Assembly (NCBI RefSeq): GCF_001306455.1
Contig: NZ_LGTQ01000006.1
Span: forward strand, 930,001-994,000
Origin: Jiulongibacter sediminis
Lineage (GTDB): Bacteria; Bacteroidota; Bacteroidia; Cytophagales; Spirosomataceae
DNA: 64,000 nt
Direction of reading: 5' to 3'
The position numbers were made by a program, and so were the translations under genes. Position 1 is the stretch's first letter. Every line of letters starts with the position of its first letter. The notes below the pieces were generated by a model. It did no database searches. It saw nothing but the letters and a program-made list of their open reading frames with translations, and was not told where the DNA came from. This document shows, one piece after another, positions 47,002-55,706 of this stretch.

Positions 47002-48060
47002 CTACATGACCATGAGATTACAACCTCTGACATCTGAATTGTCAAACCGGCCTAAGACTTTGAATTTTGAGTAATCTTCAGAAAATGAGCCCAAATCCTG
47101 AGTTTCCAAAAAGCAGCAAGAGTCAATATTAGCAAGATCAACAACATTAATCCCCCCGGTTTTCCCATATGATTTTGAGTTGGCTTTAGTAGTGCCTAAA
47201 CTAAAACTTGGCAGATAAGTAAACGGGTCATTTATTTCTCTCAACAACACTTTCATGCTTGGCGAGGCCTGGAACCAGCCATCGCCTGTGGAATAAGCCT
47301 GACTTAACAGCTCAGTCATGCCATATTCGGAGTGAATTTTTTGAGTAAAAAAAGTTTCAGAGAGTATCTGATGTACTTCTTCACGGAGCAACTCCTTCCG
47401 CCGGCCTTTCATTCCACCTGTTTCCATGATGACAAGTCTGTCTTCGTACTTCCTTAGGAAATCAAGATTGAAATCTCCTTCAGCGAGGTCAAGCAGGGCA
47501 AAAGTGACACCCATCAACAGCACCTTTCTACTTGTGTTTTGAAGAAGACTTTTCAAGCGGTAAAGCAGCTCTCCAATTTCATCCAGATAAAAACCAGAGT
47601 CCGTAGAAAAGCTGTTGTAAATGAAGCCTTTTACCATATACACCAGTGATGAGCTGTCTCGTTCAAGGTAATTTGGCAGTAAAGCTAGAATATGGTAGTC
47701 AGTCACCGAACCGTAAATCTTCTCAAAACTTTTAAGGCTCAGGAATTCGTAAAAGGGCAGATCAGAGATATAGTGTCTAGCGTTTTGAGACCCGGTGGTA
47801 CCACTGCTTTCAAAAATGTGTTGAACCTCAATCTGTCCGCTAACCACTGTATGATTTTTGAAAAATGAAATGGGCAGGCAGGGGATTTTCTCCAGGTGAG
47901 AAACTTTCAAAGGATCAATATCAAGGTTTTTTAGAAATGCTTTGTAAATTGGATTTTGCTCGGCCTGATACCTGAAGATTTCCAGAGCCAGTGGCTCAAA
48001 ACCCGGATCATCTTCTTTGAGTGAAATGACAGCAGCTTTGAATTCGTCTTTGAGGTTCAC
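47002..48060 (-). CDS. LuxE-like acyl-protein synthetase
   Basis: I place the start at GTG 48060 (VNLKDEFKAA), giving about 352 residues; TTG 48069 is an alternative. Longer readings would overlap the divergent lipoprotein gene. FEPLALEIFRYQAEQNPIY and the phosphate-loop motif ESSGTTGSQNARHY, then IHSEYGMTELLSQAYS, identify the LuxE/PaaK-like acyl-adenylating family. No luxC or luxAB is adjacent, so bioluminescence is not implied. It may activate an acyl group for polysaccharide or lipid modification. Confidence 0.85.
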   Translation of the reverse strand: MNLKDEFKAAVISLKEDDPGFEPLALEIFRYQAEQNPIYKAFLKNLDIDPLKVSHLEKIPCLPISFFKNHTVVSGQIEVQHIFESSGTTGSQNARHYISDLPFYEFLSLKSFEKIYGSVTDYHILALLPNYLERDSSSLVYMVKGFIYNSFSTDSGFYLDEIGELLYRLKSLLQNTSRKVLLMGVTFALLDLAEGDFNLDFLRKYEDRLVIMETGGMKGRRKELLREEVHQILSETFFTQKIHSEYGMTELLSQAYSTGDGWFQASPSMKVLLREINDPFTYLPSFSLGTTKANSKSYGKTGGINVVDLANIDSCCFLETQDLGSFSEDYSKFKVLGRFDNSDVRGCNLMVM

Positions 48061-48139
48061 GCAGGGCAATTGATTTAAATCGGCAACGTTTTTAAACCAA
48101 AACAGATAGGTTTTCGTTCTTACAAAAATACTTGACGCA

Positions 48140-48652
48140 TTGAGAAACTTCGGTATACTCCTTCTTTTTTTGGCTTTGTCCATCGGCATCAGTTCCTGTT
48201 TTAAGGAACCTGAATTTTCGTTCACGCCTGCCATAGAGTATCGTGATTTTTCAAAGGATATTTTATTGGACAAGTTCATTGGAGCGAACAAAGACTCCAT
48301 TGTGATCAATGTTCATTTTCAGGATGGTGACGGCGATTTGGGCTTAGGTGAGGAAGATAAGGCCAATGCTCAAAAGAATGATGACTTTAATTATATCATC
48401 AAACCATATCGAATGAGAAATGGGGTTTTTCAGCCCTATGATCCTTTGGTACCGCTTTCTGGTTATTTTCCATTGCTCAAAATTGACGAAAAACCAGGCC
48501 CTCTCGAAGGTACTTTAAGTTATACCATTCAATTCTTTCACTCTTTTACACGAAAGAACGACACCTTAAGATTTGATATTCAAATCAAAGACAGAGCGGG
48601 TAATTTGAGTAATGTAACAGAAACAGAGCCGATTATTGTGAATACGCTTTAG
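48140..48652 (+). CDS. lipoprotein of unknown function
   Basis: A 170-residue product read from TTG 48140 with a clean lipoprotein signal (LALSIGISSC, Cys20). The mature part contains HFQDGDGDLGLGEEDK, an acidic, possibly calcium-binding loop, and a C-terminal strand region RFDIQIKDRAGNLSN resembling an Ig-like fold. Similar lipoproteins occur in Bacteroidota without known function. It diverges from the LuxE-like gene and interlocks by 4 bp with the histidine kinase stop. Confidence 0.75.
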   Translation: MRNFGILLLFLALSIGISSCFKEPEFSFTPAIEYRDFSKDILLDKFIGANKDSIVINVHFQDGDGDLGLGEEDKANAQKNDDFNYIIKPYRMRNGVFQPYDPLVPLSGYFPLLKIDEKPGPLEGTLSYTIQFFHSFTRKNDTLRFDIQIKDRAGNLSNVTETEPIIVNTL

Positions 48653-49863
48653 AGCACTATTCTGAACGTTGTTCCTTTTCCAATTTCAGAGTGGTAAATA
48701 GTGAGTTTGCCATTGTGGTATGTCTCAATAATTCTTTTGGCCAGTGTCAGACCAAGTCCCCAACCTCTTTTTTTGGTAGAAAAACCCGGGTCAAAAATCT
48801 TTCTTTGATTACTTTTACTAATTCCTTTACCTGAATCGGTGATATCAATGCCTACTTTCCCCTGATGAGGAAAGACGGAAATCTGAAGCGAACCAACACC
48901 AGCCATAGCATCAACGGCATTTTTACAAAGGTTTTCAATAACCCACTCAAAAAGGTTTCGGTTAATGGAAGTCATGGTGTCTAACGATACTGTGTTTTCA
49001 AAAGACCAGTTGATTTTGGTAGAAATACGGCGTTCCAGGTAGCCTATTGTTTCTTTCACTACTAATCCGATATTCTCTTCTTTCATGGCAGGTACGGACC
49101 CTATGTTAGAAAAACGAGTAGTGATGGTTTCCAGACGGTTGACGTCCTTTTCCATTTCATCGCCTATGGTTTGGTCAAAACCAGGCTGACTTCGCATAAC
49201 ACCAATCCAACCCAAAAGACCGGAGATAGGAGTACCCAGTTGGTGGGCGGTTTCTTTAGCAAGTCCCACCCAAACGCGATTTTGCTCTGCCCGGCGGGAT
49301 GAGCTGTAGGCGATAAATGCCAGCGTGCCAAAAATAAGGAATGTAGCCAGCAAGATGTATGGGAAGTATCTTAACTCTTTTAAGGTTAGCGAGCTGGAGT
49401 AGTAGAGATACATGTTTTCAGCGTTTTCAGCCGAACCATCGATATTTAGAGAAATGGCGATGGGCTCATGCTCCAGTGCCATTTCTTCAATTTTTCTCTG
49501 AAGAATAGCATTCTCTTCTTCCGCAGATAAAACTTTGGAAGTGTCAGAGAGTTCCGGGATGTTTCGCTGGTCAAGTGCTACGCCATCCTGATCGACAAGA
49601 ATGGTAGGGATGGTTTCATTTGCGGCCACTACTTCAGACACAAATGTATAATCGCAGGGGCTGTTTATTCCTTGCTCAATGGTGAAACGAATACTTTCAG
49701 CGTAAAGAAATGCATAAGTTTTTTCCCTTTCTTCCAGGGCTTGTCCCAATTGATTGAAATAGTATAGAACACCGGCTCCAATGGTGAGAAGGACAGTAAT
49801 AACAATGATTCTGCTTCTTGAGAGCTGCTGATTCAGATTGAAAAACAGGCGATTTTGATACAT
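48649..49863 (-). CDS. membrane sensor histidine kinase
   Basis: A 404-residue kinase. Two transmembrane helices (about 17-37 and 168-187) flank a ~130-residue periplasmic sensor region. The H-box is AKETAHQLGTP with His207, followed by N-box (ENLCKNAVDAM), G1 (DITDSGKGI), F (FDPGFSTKKRGWG) and G2 (GLGLTLAKRI). No response regulator gene is adjacent. It is divergent from hemA over a 205-bp gap. Confidence 0.92.
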   Translation of the reverse strand: MYQNRLFFNLNQQLSRSRIIVITVLLTIGAGVLYYFNQLGQALEEREKTYAFLYAESIRFTIEQGINSPCDYTFVSEVVAANETIPTILVDQDGVALDQRNIPELSDTSKVLSAEEENAILQRKIEEMALEHEPIAISLNIDGSAENAENMYLYYSSSLTLKELRYFPYILLATFLIFGTLAFIAYSSSRRAEQNRVWVGLAKETAHQLGTPISGLLGWIGVMRSQPGFDQTIGDEMEKDVNRLETITTRFSNIGSVPAMKEENIGLVVKETIGYLERRISTKINWSFENTVSLDTMTSINRNLFEWVIENLCKNAVDAMAGVGSLQISVFPHQGKVGIDITDSGKGISKSNQRKIFDPGFSTKKRGWGLGLTLAKRIIETYHNGKLTIYHSEIGKGTTFRIVL

Positions 49864-50044
49864 AATTGGAGATTAGCCAACCTTTTATAACAAACTAACG
49901 TCTTACATCTTGGTGATTAATGCAAATAATGGATTTTTTTTAGATCAAGAAAACTCATTTCGAATGGATTAAGAGTGTTATTTAGAATAAATCTAAATTG
50001 ATTTTTGTGATTTTGGTCATACCAATGATTACCCAATAGATGTG

Positions 50045-50052
50045 TAAATTTG
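50045..50052 (+). promoter_or_regulatory. putative -7 box of hemA
   Basis: TAAATTTG lies 17 bp before the hemA start codon and matches TAnnTTTG. A TTG at the expected distance upstream is not obvious. Confidence 0.5.
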
Positions 50053-50068
50053 CATCGCATTAAATTTC

Positions 50069-51331
50069 ATGATGACAGGACAGTTTAAAGCCATATCTAT
50101 TTCATTTAAAAAAGCACCGCTTGAGTTAAGAGAGCATATTGCACTTAATGAAGGCGAGGTAAAGGCTTTGTTGATGAAAATCAGAGATGTTTACGAAATC
50201 TCTGAGGCTTTAATTCTCTCTACCTGTAATCGCACAGAAATCTACTATCTCTCTTCTGAAGATTTGAGCTCAGGTCTTTTAAAGCTGCTTGCGGCAGAAA
50301 AAGGTACTTTATCTTCAAACCTTGAGCCATATTGTGAGACTTTCAATAATGAGGCTGAGGCAGTAAGGTATTTATTTGAGGTAGGTACTGGTTTGCATTC
50401 TCAGGTGGTGGGTGATGTACAGCTACCAAGTCAAATTAAAGACGCATATCAATGGTGTGCCGACATGCAGATGGCAGGGCCGTTTCTGCATCGTTTAATG
50501 CATACAGTTTTCTTTGTAAATAAGCGTGTTTTTCAGGAAACAGCTTTCAGAGACGGAGCGGCATCTACCAGCTATGCGGCTGTGGAGACCATTGAATCCT
50601 TCCTTCCTTTACTGAAGAATCCAAAGATTTTGGTTTTAGGTCTTGGGGAAATGGGCCAGGACGTTGTGAAAACCCTTCACGATAAAGGCTACGACAACTT
50701 CACAGTCTCTAACCGAACGCTTTCAAAAGCTGAAGAGCTTTCAAAAACAATGGATTTTGAGGTGGTTCCTTTTGAAAATATTCTTTCAGAAGTTCATCGT
50801 TTTGATATTATTATTTCATCGGTAAGAGCAGAATCACCGCTTTTGAATCTTAATTTGGTAAACTCTTTTGAGCATAAGTCGGTGAAATACTTTATTGATC
50901 TTTCTGTGCCAAGAAGTATTGATCAGGCTATTGAAGATGTTGCGGGAATGGTGGTTTATGATTTGGATGAAATTCAACAAAAAACCAATCAGGCTCTGGA
51001 AGCCAGAAAAGCAGCAATACCACACGTTTCTCAAATTATTGATGAGGCCCTTGTTGATTTCAATGACTGGTCGAACCAAATGGTTGTTTCTCCTACCATC
51101 CACAAACTCAAAAATGCTTTAGAGCAAATCAGGAAGGACGAAATGGCTAAGTACATGAAGTCGCTTACTGAGGAAGAAGCTGCCAAAATGGAAAAAATTA
51201 CGGCCAGCATGATGCAGAAAATCATCAAGCTTCCGGTTCTACAATTAAAGGCTGCCTGCAAACGCGGCGAAGCCGAAACTCTCATTGACGTTCTCAACGA
51301 CCTTTTCAATCTGGAGAAGGTAGAGGCGTAG
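50069..51331 (+). CDS. hemA: glutamyl-tRNA reductase
   Basis: A 420-residue enzyme that reduces glutamyl-tRNA(Glu) to glutamate-1-semialdehyde, the first step of C5 tetrapyrrole synthesis. The catalytic Cys53 is in LSTCNRTEIYY, and the NADPH-binding domain shows ILVLGLGEMGQDV. The dimerisation helix at the C-terminus is complete. Translation could start at either of two adjacent ATGs. Other hem genes are not adjacent. Confidence 0.96.
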   Translation: MMTGQFKAISISFKKAPLELREHIALNEGEVKALLMKIRDVYEISEALILSTCNRTEIYYLSSEDLSSGLLKLLAAEKGTLSSNLEPYCETFNNEAEAVRYLFEVGTGLHSQVVGDVQLPSQIKDAYQWCADMQMAGPFLHRLMHTVFFVNKRVFQETAFRDGAASTSYAAVETIESFLPLLKNPKILVLGLGEMGQDVVKTLHDKGYDNFTVSNRTLSKAEELSKTMDFEVVPFENILSEVHRFDIIISSVRAESPLLNLNLVNSFEHKSVKYFIDLSVPRSIDQAIEDVAGMVVYDLDEIQQKTNQALEARKAAIPHVSQIIDEALVDFNDWSNQMVVSPTIHKLKNALEQIRKDEMAKYMKSLTEEEAAKMEKITASMMQKIIKLPVLQLKAACKRGEAETLIDVLNDLFNLEKVEA

Positions 51332-51356
51332 GTTTGATTTTAAACCACTTTTTTAT
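51331..51356 (+). terminator. probable terminator of hemA
   Basis: GGTTT (51331-51335) and AAACC (51342-51346) make a short stem overlapping the stop codon, followed by a six-T run. The stem is only 5 bp. Confidence 0.45.
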
Positions 51357-51367
51357 TGTGTAGTTTT

Positions 51368-51386
51368 GTTAAGGTTCAACCTTAAC
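51368..51386. repeat. 19-bp inverted repeat upstream of the TlpA-like gene
   Basis: GTTAAGGTT-C-AACCTTAAC is a near-perfect palindrome with a one-base centre. It lies in the short gap between hemA and the aldo/keto reductase remnant, 120 bp ahead of the TlpA-like gene. Confidence 0.6.
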
Positions 51387-51395
51387 CAATTTCCT

Positions 51396-51452
51396 ATACA
51401 CTCACCTCTAACCACTCTCAATAACGGAATAAAATATTTCCGCTGTGAATAG
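51396..51452 (+). pseudogene. remnant of an aldo/keto reductase 5' end
   Basis: Read in frame, 51396-51434 encodes I-HSPLTTLNNGIK, against M-HSPLITLNNGIK at the start of the intact reductase at 52906. The nucleotide match is 34 of 39; His and Ser codons differ only at third positions, and the start codon is ATA instead of ATG. After residue 13 similarity ends and the frame stops at 51450-51452. This is a decayed copy of the same gene start, now separated from the intact gene by the TlpA-like gene. Confidence 0.75.
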
Positions 51453-51503
51453 GAAGTTGGGAAGTCCAAATGTAAGACAGTTACCATACAACCTTAAAAA
51501 ATC

Positions 51504-52862
51504 ATGAATTCACACCTTCTCACCCTCTGCTTTTTCCTTTTTAATGGATTTTTGTTAGCGGGATGCAAGCAATCTCAACAGAATGAAGATTTATCAAAAC
51601 CGGAAAAGAATTCGATAATACGAATTGCTCTTTCTTCTGATCTCGAAAATAGATTGTATTACAAGGATGACTTGGGTAATGCGGTTATGGTGAAGCTCAA
51701 AGATTCTCTGAATATCTCAGAATCATATTTTCAGCTTTTTGATGCTCAATATAAAATTCCATTTCTATTGTTTCCCGGTGACAGCCTTTATGGCATTGTT
51801 GATGGTGAATTTGTAAAGTTTCATTCAGGAGACGAAAGAAGAGATAAAGAGTTGGCCTATTCTAATCTTCATTTTCAGCGTTTTGATATAGATTCTTACG
51901 ATAAGTGGAGTTTTCAGAATGCTTTCTTGACCGAAGAATTATATAAAAGGGAAGAATTGATCGAACAGGAAGAAGCTGATCAGCAAGAGTTTTTAAGGGG
52001 TTATATAAAAAAGGAAGACGTCGGGGATGAGTTCAAGGGGTTGATTTCAAAGGGTATGCAATATAAAGCTTTGAGTAAATTATTGTTTATCAATAACTCT
52101 AAAACTGCTCCTCAGAGATATTTGGACTCGCTCAATTATCAAATCATTGAAAATCTAAATTGTGACGAATGTTTGGCTTTTGACTTTTACAGAAATCTTT
52201 TATTTATGACATTAGATTTTCTCCAAAAAAGGCATGCTAATGAGTCAGCTTTTCAACTAGTAAAAAAATATTACTCTGGTAGGTCCAAGGAATATGTACT
52301 CAAGAGGTTAATTATTAATCATATCAATGAGAAGGGTCCAAGTGAAATTCAAGAGGAAGTTGATAATTATTTGGCCCTAAAAGAGGTGCCTATGGTCTAT
52401 AAAGAAGAAGTACGAGAGATAATTAATTTTTCAAACGATTCTGTACTTGACAGGATGGTTATTGACTCAAAAGGTCAAAATCATTCACTAAAGTCTATTT
52501 TGGAAGGAAATTACACCTATGTAGACTTTTGGGCCAGTTGGTGTTTACCTTGCAGAAAAGAAATGCCGGCTTCTAAACAGCTGGCATCTGATTTCGCTAA
52601 TGAGGGTGTCAACTTTCTTTATTTATCGGTTGATGAAAACCCAATTAATTGGAAGAAGGCCTCTCTGAATGAAGGTTTAGGAGATAACCGAAGTTTTCTA
52701 CTTCCAAAAAATTCTTCAATTAGAGAACGGTTCAATCTCAAAATGATACCCAGATATGTCATTTTCGATAGAAAAGGGGAGGTAATTGAAATGGATGCAC
52801 CAAGGCCCTCTGATAAGCGAATTCGAGAAATTTTGAACGAATTATCCCACAATTTAAAATGA
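51504..52862 (+). CDS. TlpA-like thioredoxin-fold lipoprotein
   Basis: A 452-residue lipoprotein (LLAGC, Cys21). Residues about 30-320 form a charged, mostly helical domain of no recognised family with a CDEC pair (220-223). The C-terminal ~130 residues are a thioredoxin domain with the redox pair Cys347/Cys350 in WASWCLPC, a TlpA/ResA-type oxidoreductase acting in the periplasm. It looks more AT-rich than its neighbours and lies exactly between a remnant and the intact copy of the aldo/keto reductase start, so it was probably inserted there. Confidence 0.88.
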   Translation: MNSHLLTLCFFLFNGFLLAGCKQSQQNEDLSKPEKNSIIRIALSSDLENRLYYKDDLGNAVMVKLKDSLNISESYFQLFDAQYKIPFLLFPGDSLYGIVDGEFVKFHSGDERRDKELAYSNLHFQRFDIDSYDKWSFQNAFLTEELYKREELIEQEEADQQEFLRGYIKKEDVGDEFKGLISKGMQYKALSKLLFINNSKTAPQRYLDSLNYQIIENLNCDECLAFDFYRNLLFMTLDFLQKRHANESAFQLVKKYYSGRSKEYVLKRLIINHINEKGPSEIQEEVDNYLALKEVPMVYKEEVREIINFSNDSVLDRMVIDSKGQNHSLKSILEGNYTYVDFWASWCLPCRKEMPASKQLASDFANEGVNFLYLSVDENPINWKKASLNEGLGDNRSFLLPKNSSIRERFNLKMIPRYVIFDRKGEVIEMDAPRPSDKRIREILNELSHNLK

Positions 52863-52905
52863 CTTCTGATTATTAGTAACTTGGATTATTATCGTTGAAT
52901 ATTGT

Positions 52906-53727
52906 ATGCATTCCCCTCTAATTACTCTCAATAACGGAATAAAAATAGCTCAGCTTGGTCTTGGGGTTTTTGAAGAAGATTTTGACGTTTCAAAAACCAA
53001 AGAAGCTGTAAAAAAAGCTTTGGAAGTCGGATATCGGCATATAGATACCGCCGCCGTTTACCGGAATGAAGAAGAAGTGGGTAAGGCTTTGAAAGAAGCC
53101 GATGTGGCTCGGGAAGAGATTTTTGTCACTACCAAAGTTTGGAATACCGATCAGGGTTTTGATAACGCTCTTAAAGCTTATGACAGAAGCCTGAAAGCTT
53201 TACAGCTAGATTATATTGACCTTTATCTGGTGCATTGGCCGGTTAAAGAAAAAAGAAAAGATACCTGGAAAGCTCTGGAGAAAATCTACAAGGAGGGCAG
53301 GGTAAGAGCGATAGGTGTTTCAAATTATCTGGTGCCTCATCTGGAAGAGCTGGAAACCTACGCGAATGTGGTGCCTGCTGTAAATCAGATTGAGCATACG
53401 CCTTTCTGTAATATGAACTCCACGCATTTAAAGTGCAAACAGATGGGTATTGCTCTTGAAAGCTACTCGCCCATGGTGAGAGGACTGAAGAAGGATCACC
53501 CGATCTTGAAAGAAATTGCGGCAAAGCACCAACGATCTACTTTTCAGATTCTGATTCGCTGGGCCTTAGACAATGGAGTGATTACGATTCCTAAAAGCAG
53601 CTCTTCTGAAAGAATCAGAAATAATTTTGAAGTTCTGGACTTTCGCTTAGGTATAGACGATTTGAAAGCTTTGTCTACACTTCACGATGGTACACGTGTA
53701 GCGGATGATCCGATGGACTATTTGTAA
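52906..53727 (+). CDS. aldo/keto reductase
   Basis: A 273-residue NADPH-dependent oxidoreductase with the full catalytic tetrad Asp47 (HIDTAAVY), Tyr52, Lys77 (VTTKVWN) and His110 (YLVHWP). The cofactor motif IPKSSSSERIRNNFEV is near the C-terminus. It resembles the 2,5-diketo-gluconate reductase group, but the substrate is not set. Its first 13 codons have a diverged second copy at 51396. Confidence 0.92.
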   Translation: MHSPLITLNNGIKIAQLGLGVFEEDFDVSKTKEAVKKALEVGYRHIDTAAVYRNEEEVGKALKEADVAREEIFVTTKVWNTDQGFDNALKAYDRSLKALQLDYIDLYLVHWPVKEKRKDTWKALEKIYKEGRVRAIGVSNYLVPHLEELETYANVVPAVNQIEHTPFCNMNSTHLKCKQMGIALESYSPMVRGLKKDHPILKEIAAKHQRSTFQILIRWALDNGVITIPKSSSSERIRNNFEVLDFRLGIDDLKALSTLHDGTRVADDPMDYL

Positions 53728-53802
53728 CCAAATAAGCTTAACTTGCATAGATCAACTTTGAGTAATTGAAGTCCGTATAGACTTTGAAATAAGAATAGAA
53801 AA

Positions 53803-54489
53803 ATGAAAAGACTGATACCCTTACTTGTTTTGCTTGGCTTCTTTGTGGGCTCGTGTAATCTCTACAAAAAATACGCTGATACTGCCGAGGGCTGGGAGGA
53901 AGAAATTACCAATCTTGAGTATCGCGATGATAATGAAAAGTACCCTGATGATGCCATTTTGTTTATCGGCAGTTCCAGTATCAGACGTTGGGATTGGATC
54001 GACGAAGACATGGCTCCATACATTCCTATTAAAAGAGGATATGGCGGGGCCCATTTTACGGATATGATCCACTTTACGAAAAGGTTGGTGTGGCCTCATA
54101 AATTTCAGGCCTTATGCATCTTCGTAGCCAATGATATTACCGGTGGGGAGAATGATAAATCGATACCAGAGGTGATGCGTCTCTTTAAAGAGGTGGTGAA
54201 AACTGTGAGAGAAAGATATCCTGAAGTGCCAATTTTTCAAATAGCCATTACCCCTACAAATTCAAGATGGAAGGTGTGGCCTGAGGTTCAGAAACTCAAT
54301 GCAGCCTTTGCAGATTACTGCCAAAAGCATGATAATATGTATTATATAGATCCTTCTGCTAAATATTTGAATGAGCAGGGAATGCCGCGGTCAGAGCTAT
54401 TCGTCGGTGACCAATTACACCTGAATGAAGAGGGTTATGATATCTGGGCGGCAGTCATTAAAGAAGAATTAGATAAAGTATTAAAATAA
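53803..54489 (+). CDS. SGNH/GDSL-type hydrolase lipoprotein
   Basis: A 228-residue lipoprotein (GSC, Cys18). SGNH blocks are visible: FIGSSSI with probable catalytic Ser58, Gly in KRGYGGAH, Asn110 in FVANDI, and Asp203-x-x-His206 in GDQLHLN. The block I form GSSS instead of GDSL is usual in sugar-ester or platelet-activating-factor hydrolase-like members. It is followed 5 bp later by the lactonase gene. Confidence 0.87.
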   Translation: MKRLIPLLVLLGFFVGSCNLYKKYADTAEGWEEEITNLEYRDDNEKYPDDAILFIGSSSIRRWDWIDEDMAPYIPIKRGYGGAHFTDMIHFTKRLVWPHKFQALCIFVANDITGGENDKSIPEVMRLFKEVVKTVRERYPEVPIFQIAITPTNSRWKVWPEVQKLNAAFADYCQKHDNMYYIDPSAKYLNEQGMPRSELFVGDQLHLNEEGYDIWAAVIKEELDKVLK

Positions 54490-54494
54490 ACTCA

Positions 54495-55622
54495 ATGATT
54501 AAAAAACTAAGCCTGTTGCTGGCTGTGGCCGCTTTAGCTTCATGCTCTAACCCTACTGAAAAAGAAACTGAAACCGAAGAGGTTGAAAACCTTCAATTAT
54601 ACATCGGAACCTATACCTCAAAAGGGAGTCAGGGTATTTATAAAACCGAGTTTAACCCGGAAAAGGGCGAGCTCATGGAAGCAAAACCTGCCGCCGAGTC
54701 AGATGATCCTTCTTTTTTAGCACTATCCCCTGATGGAGGACATTTGTATGCTGTCAGCGAAGTAAATGGCGGGAGTATCAGATCGTTTAGTCGTGGAGAT
54801 TCTTCATTAACTTTTATAAATGAGTCTTCTTCCGGTGGAATACACCCTTGTCATGTTGCGATTGATAAAACCGGGAAATGGATTTTTGCGGGTAACTATA
54901 CTTCTGGTTCTTTGGCAGTATTACCAATTCTGGAAAATGGAGGGGTAGGCGAGCCGGTACAGGTAATTCAACATCAGGGCTCCGGCCCTAATAAAGAGCG
55001 TCAGAAAAGTCCGCATGTTCATTCGGTAAATGTTTCTCCGGATAACAAAGCCATTTTTGTTCCTGATTTAGGGATGGACAAAGTTATGGTTTATGCCTTT
55101 GATGAAACAACAGGGCAGCTTACTCCGGGTGATCACATGGAAGTAACGCCGGGTTCAGGGCCGCGTCATTTTACTTTTCATCCGAATGGTAAATTTGCTT
55201 ATGTGGTACAAGAGCTTACTGGTAGCGTAACACAGTTTAATTATGCTAATGGTGGCTTAGAAAAGGTCGAAGAATTTAGCACCCTTCCTGAGGGTTTTGA
55301 AGGTGATAACAGCTCGGCCGACATTCATATTTCACCAGATGGCCGTTTCCTGTATGCGTCTAATCGCTTTATTGATAATATCGCTGTCTTTGCCATTGAT
55401 CAGGAAAGTGGAAGCTTGTCGGCAGTGAGTCATCATTCTGTTTTGGGGCAGGTGCCGAGAAATTTTGCGATTTCACCCGACGGTCAATTTTTGTTGGTGG
55501 CTAATCAGGAGTCTGATAATATTATCGTTTTCAAAAGAGATAAAGAAACAGGGAAATTGTCACCAACAGGGGGAGAAATTAAGGTTTCCATGCCTGTTTG
55601 TCTGATCTTTACAGATAAATAG
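54495..55622 (+). CDS. lactonase-family beta-propeller lipoprotein (6-phosphogluconolactonase-like)
   Basis: A 375-residue lipoprotein (ALASC, Cys16). The mature part is a seven-blade propeller with repeated SPDG motifs (LALSPDGGHLYAVSEVNGG, ISPDGRFLYASNR, ISPDGQFLLVANQ) and HPCHVAIDKTG, matching the lactonase family PF10282. Export to the periplasm means it does not act in the cytosolic pentose-phosphate path; it may open sugar lactones outside. Clustered with the SGNH hydrolase. Confidence 0.9.
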   Translation: MIKKLSLLLAVAALASCSNPTEKETETEEVENLQLYIGTYTSKGSQGIYKTEFNPEKGELMEAKPAAESDDPSFLALSPDGGHLYAVSEVNGGSIRSFSRGDSSLTFINESSSGGIHPCHVAIDKTGKWIFAGNYTSGSLAVLPILENGGVGEPVQVIQHQGSGPNKERQKSPHVHSVNVSPDNKAIFVPDLGMDKVMVYAFDETTGQLTPGDHMEVTPGSGPRHFTFHPNGKFAYVVQELTGSVTQFNYANGGLEKVEEFSTLPEGFEGDNSSADIHISPDGRFLYASNRFIDNIAVFAIDQESGSLSAVSHHSVLGQVPRNFAISPDGQFLLVANQESDNIIVFKRDKETGKLSPTGGEIKVSMPVCLIFTDK

Positions 55623-55706
55623 TAGGCTAATTCCAAGATTTTTAAGGTTATCGTAAATGAATGGCATAGTTTTGTCGTTTGTTCTGTGATAACCTTTCTT
55701 TTTTGG

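Noticed and set aside
48061-48309. An N-terminal extension of the LuxE-like gene by about 83 codons.
   Set aside because: It lies antisense to the signal peptide of the divergent lipoprotein, and family similarity begins near 48060.
51368-52944. An insertion sequence as cause of the reductase duplication.
   Set aside because: No transposase frame and no terminal inverted repeats bound the TlpA-like gene; the flanking copies are coding remnants, far longer and more diverged than a fresh target duplication.
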